Positions 63,938 to 64,000 of a DNA stretch of 64,000 nt are shown piece by piece. Within the stretch, counting starts at the first letter, position 1; each line of letters opens with the position of its first letter. Position numbers and translations under genes: made by a program. Location: positions 62,001-126,000 of the forward strand of contig CAYSNW010000002.1 of the NCBI GenBank assembly GCA_964432415.1, written 5' to 3'. The DNA is from JAFECT01 sp964432415. Lineage in GTDB: Bacteria; Pseudomonadota; Alphaproteobacteria; Caulobacterales; Caulobacteraceae. The notes under the pieces are model-generated. The model did not search any database, was not told the DNA's origin, and worked only from the letters and a program-made list of their open reading frames with translations.

Positions 63938-64000
63938 TTAGAGCGTCCGTCGACCGGCGACGGCGTGGTAGACGAACAGCACGATCACGGCGCCGATGGT
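63938..64000 (-). CDS. GlsB/YeaQ/YmgE-like membrane protein, C-terminal end only
   Basis: Only the last 20 residues lie in the window: TIGAVIVLFVYHAVAGRRTL, then TAA (63938-63940). The hydrophobic segment with a preceding Ile-Gly-Ala and the Tyr-(His)-Arg end resembles the third helix of the small GlsB/YeaQ stress-associated membrane proteins. The start is outside the window, so this is a tentative call. Confidence 0.5.
   Translation of the reverse strand, partial: TIGAVIVLFVYHAVAGRRTL

Overview
This GC-rich window (visibly about 67-70% G+C, codon third positions nearly all G or C) reads as a chromosome segment of an alphaproteobacterium of the Caulobacteraceae, most like Caulobacter or Phenylobacterium. 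Support comes from TTAA-N7-TTAAC boxes typical of CtrA, repeated RcnB-like periplasmic proteins, large TonB-dependent receptors, and dense housekeeping operons with ATGA/GTGA overlaps. The species call is an inference. Two runs of exactly 100 N (6320-6419 and 7987-8086) show a draft scaffold.

Left part, 1-15.3 kb: a divergent polysaccharide-export pair (Wzz-like copolymerase, cut by the window edge, and an OPX protein), a PQQ-type beta-propeller protein, a Sel1-like protein, a GST, three tandem RcnB-family genes (two holding the assembly gaps), a pentapeptide-repeat protein, GatB, an FKBP-type PPIase, the gatC-gatA operon with a small membrane gene, and RuvX.

15.4-18.2 kb is a complete 2.75-kb IS1595-family transposon with 25-bp terminal inverted repeats and a perfect 8-bp target duplication (ATAGTCAT). 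Beside the transposase it carries a ClpP-like serine protease gene, a 61-residue protein translationally coupled to the transposase, and a protein with an HEPN-type RNxxxH motif. It sits in the loop of a REP-like palindrome.

18.2-39.3 kb: AEC transporter; a TetR-controlled DUF885/FAD-oxidoreductase pair with a palindromic operator over the ribosome site; LuxR-type regulator; pyrB plus a pseudo-dihydroorotase (PyrX type); a GIY-YIG gene flanked by inverted 58-bp REP-like copies; plsY-dprA; a TetR/alpha-beta-hydrolase pair; WYL regulator; iron-containing ADH with thioesterase; a candidate CtrA-controlled small RNA; tRNA-Asn(GTT); and a sugar MFS transporter.

39.3-60.8 kb looks like one regulated periplasmic/outer-membrane uptake locus. 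It contains four tandem PstS-like binding proteins without an ABC transporter, a 2-HCT carrier, two YVTN beta-propeller proteins, an OmpR-type response regulator with its kinase, two TonB-dependent receptors, a PepSY-reductase fusion, a NMT1-like binding protein and two members of an unrecognised secreted family. Six promoters in this stretch carry tandem direct repeats of TTCAG-like cores spaced exactly 11 bp, the pattern expected for an OmpR/PhoB-family regulator. I regard this regulon and the transposon as the most novel items here. The ligand cannot be read from sequence.

60.8-64 kb: an fdhD-formate dehydrogenase-like-mobA operon in which the dehydrogenase-like subunit appears to lack about 220 internal residues, then the 3' end of a GlsB/YeaQ-like membrane gene.
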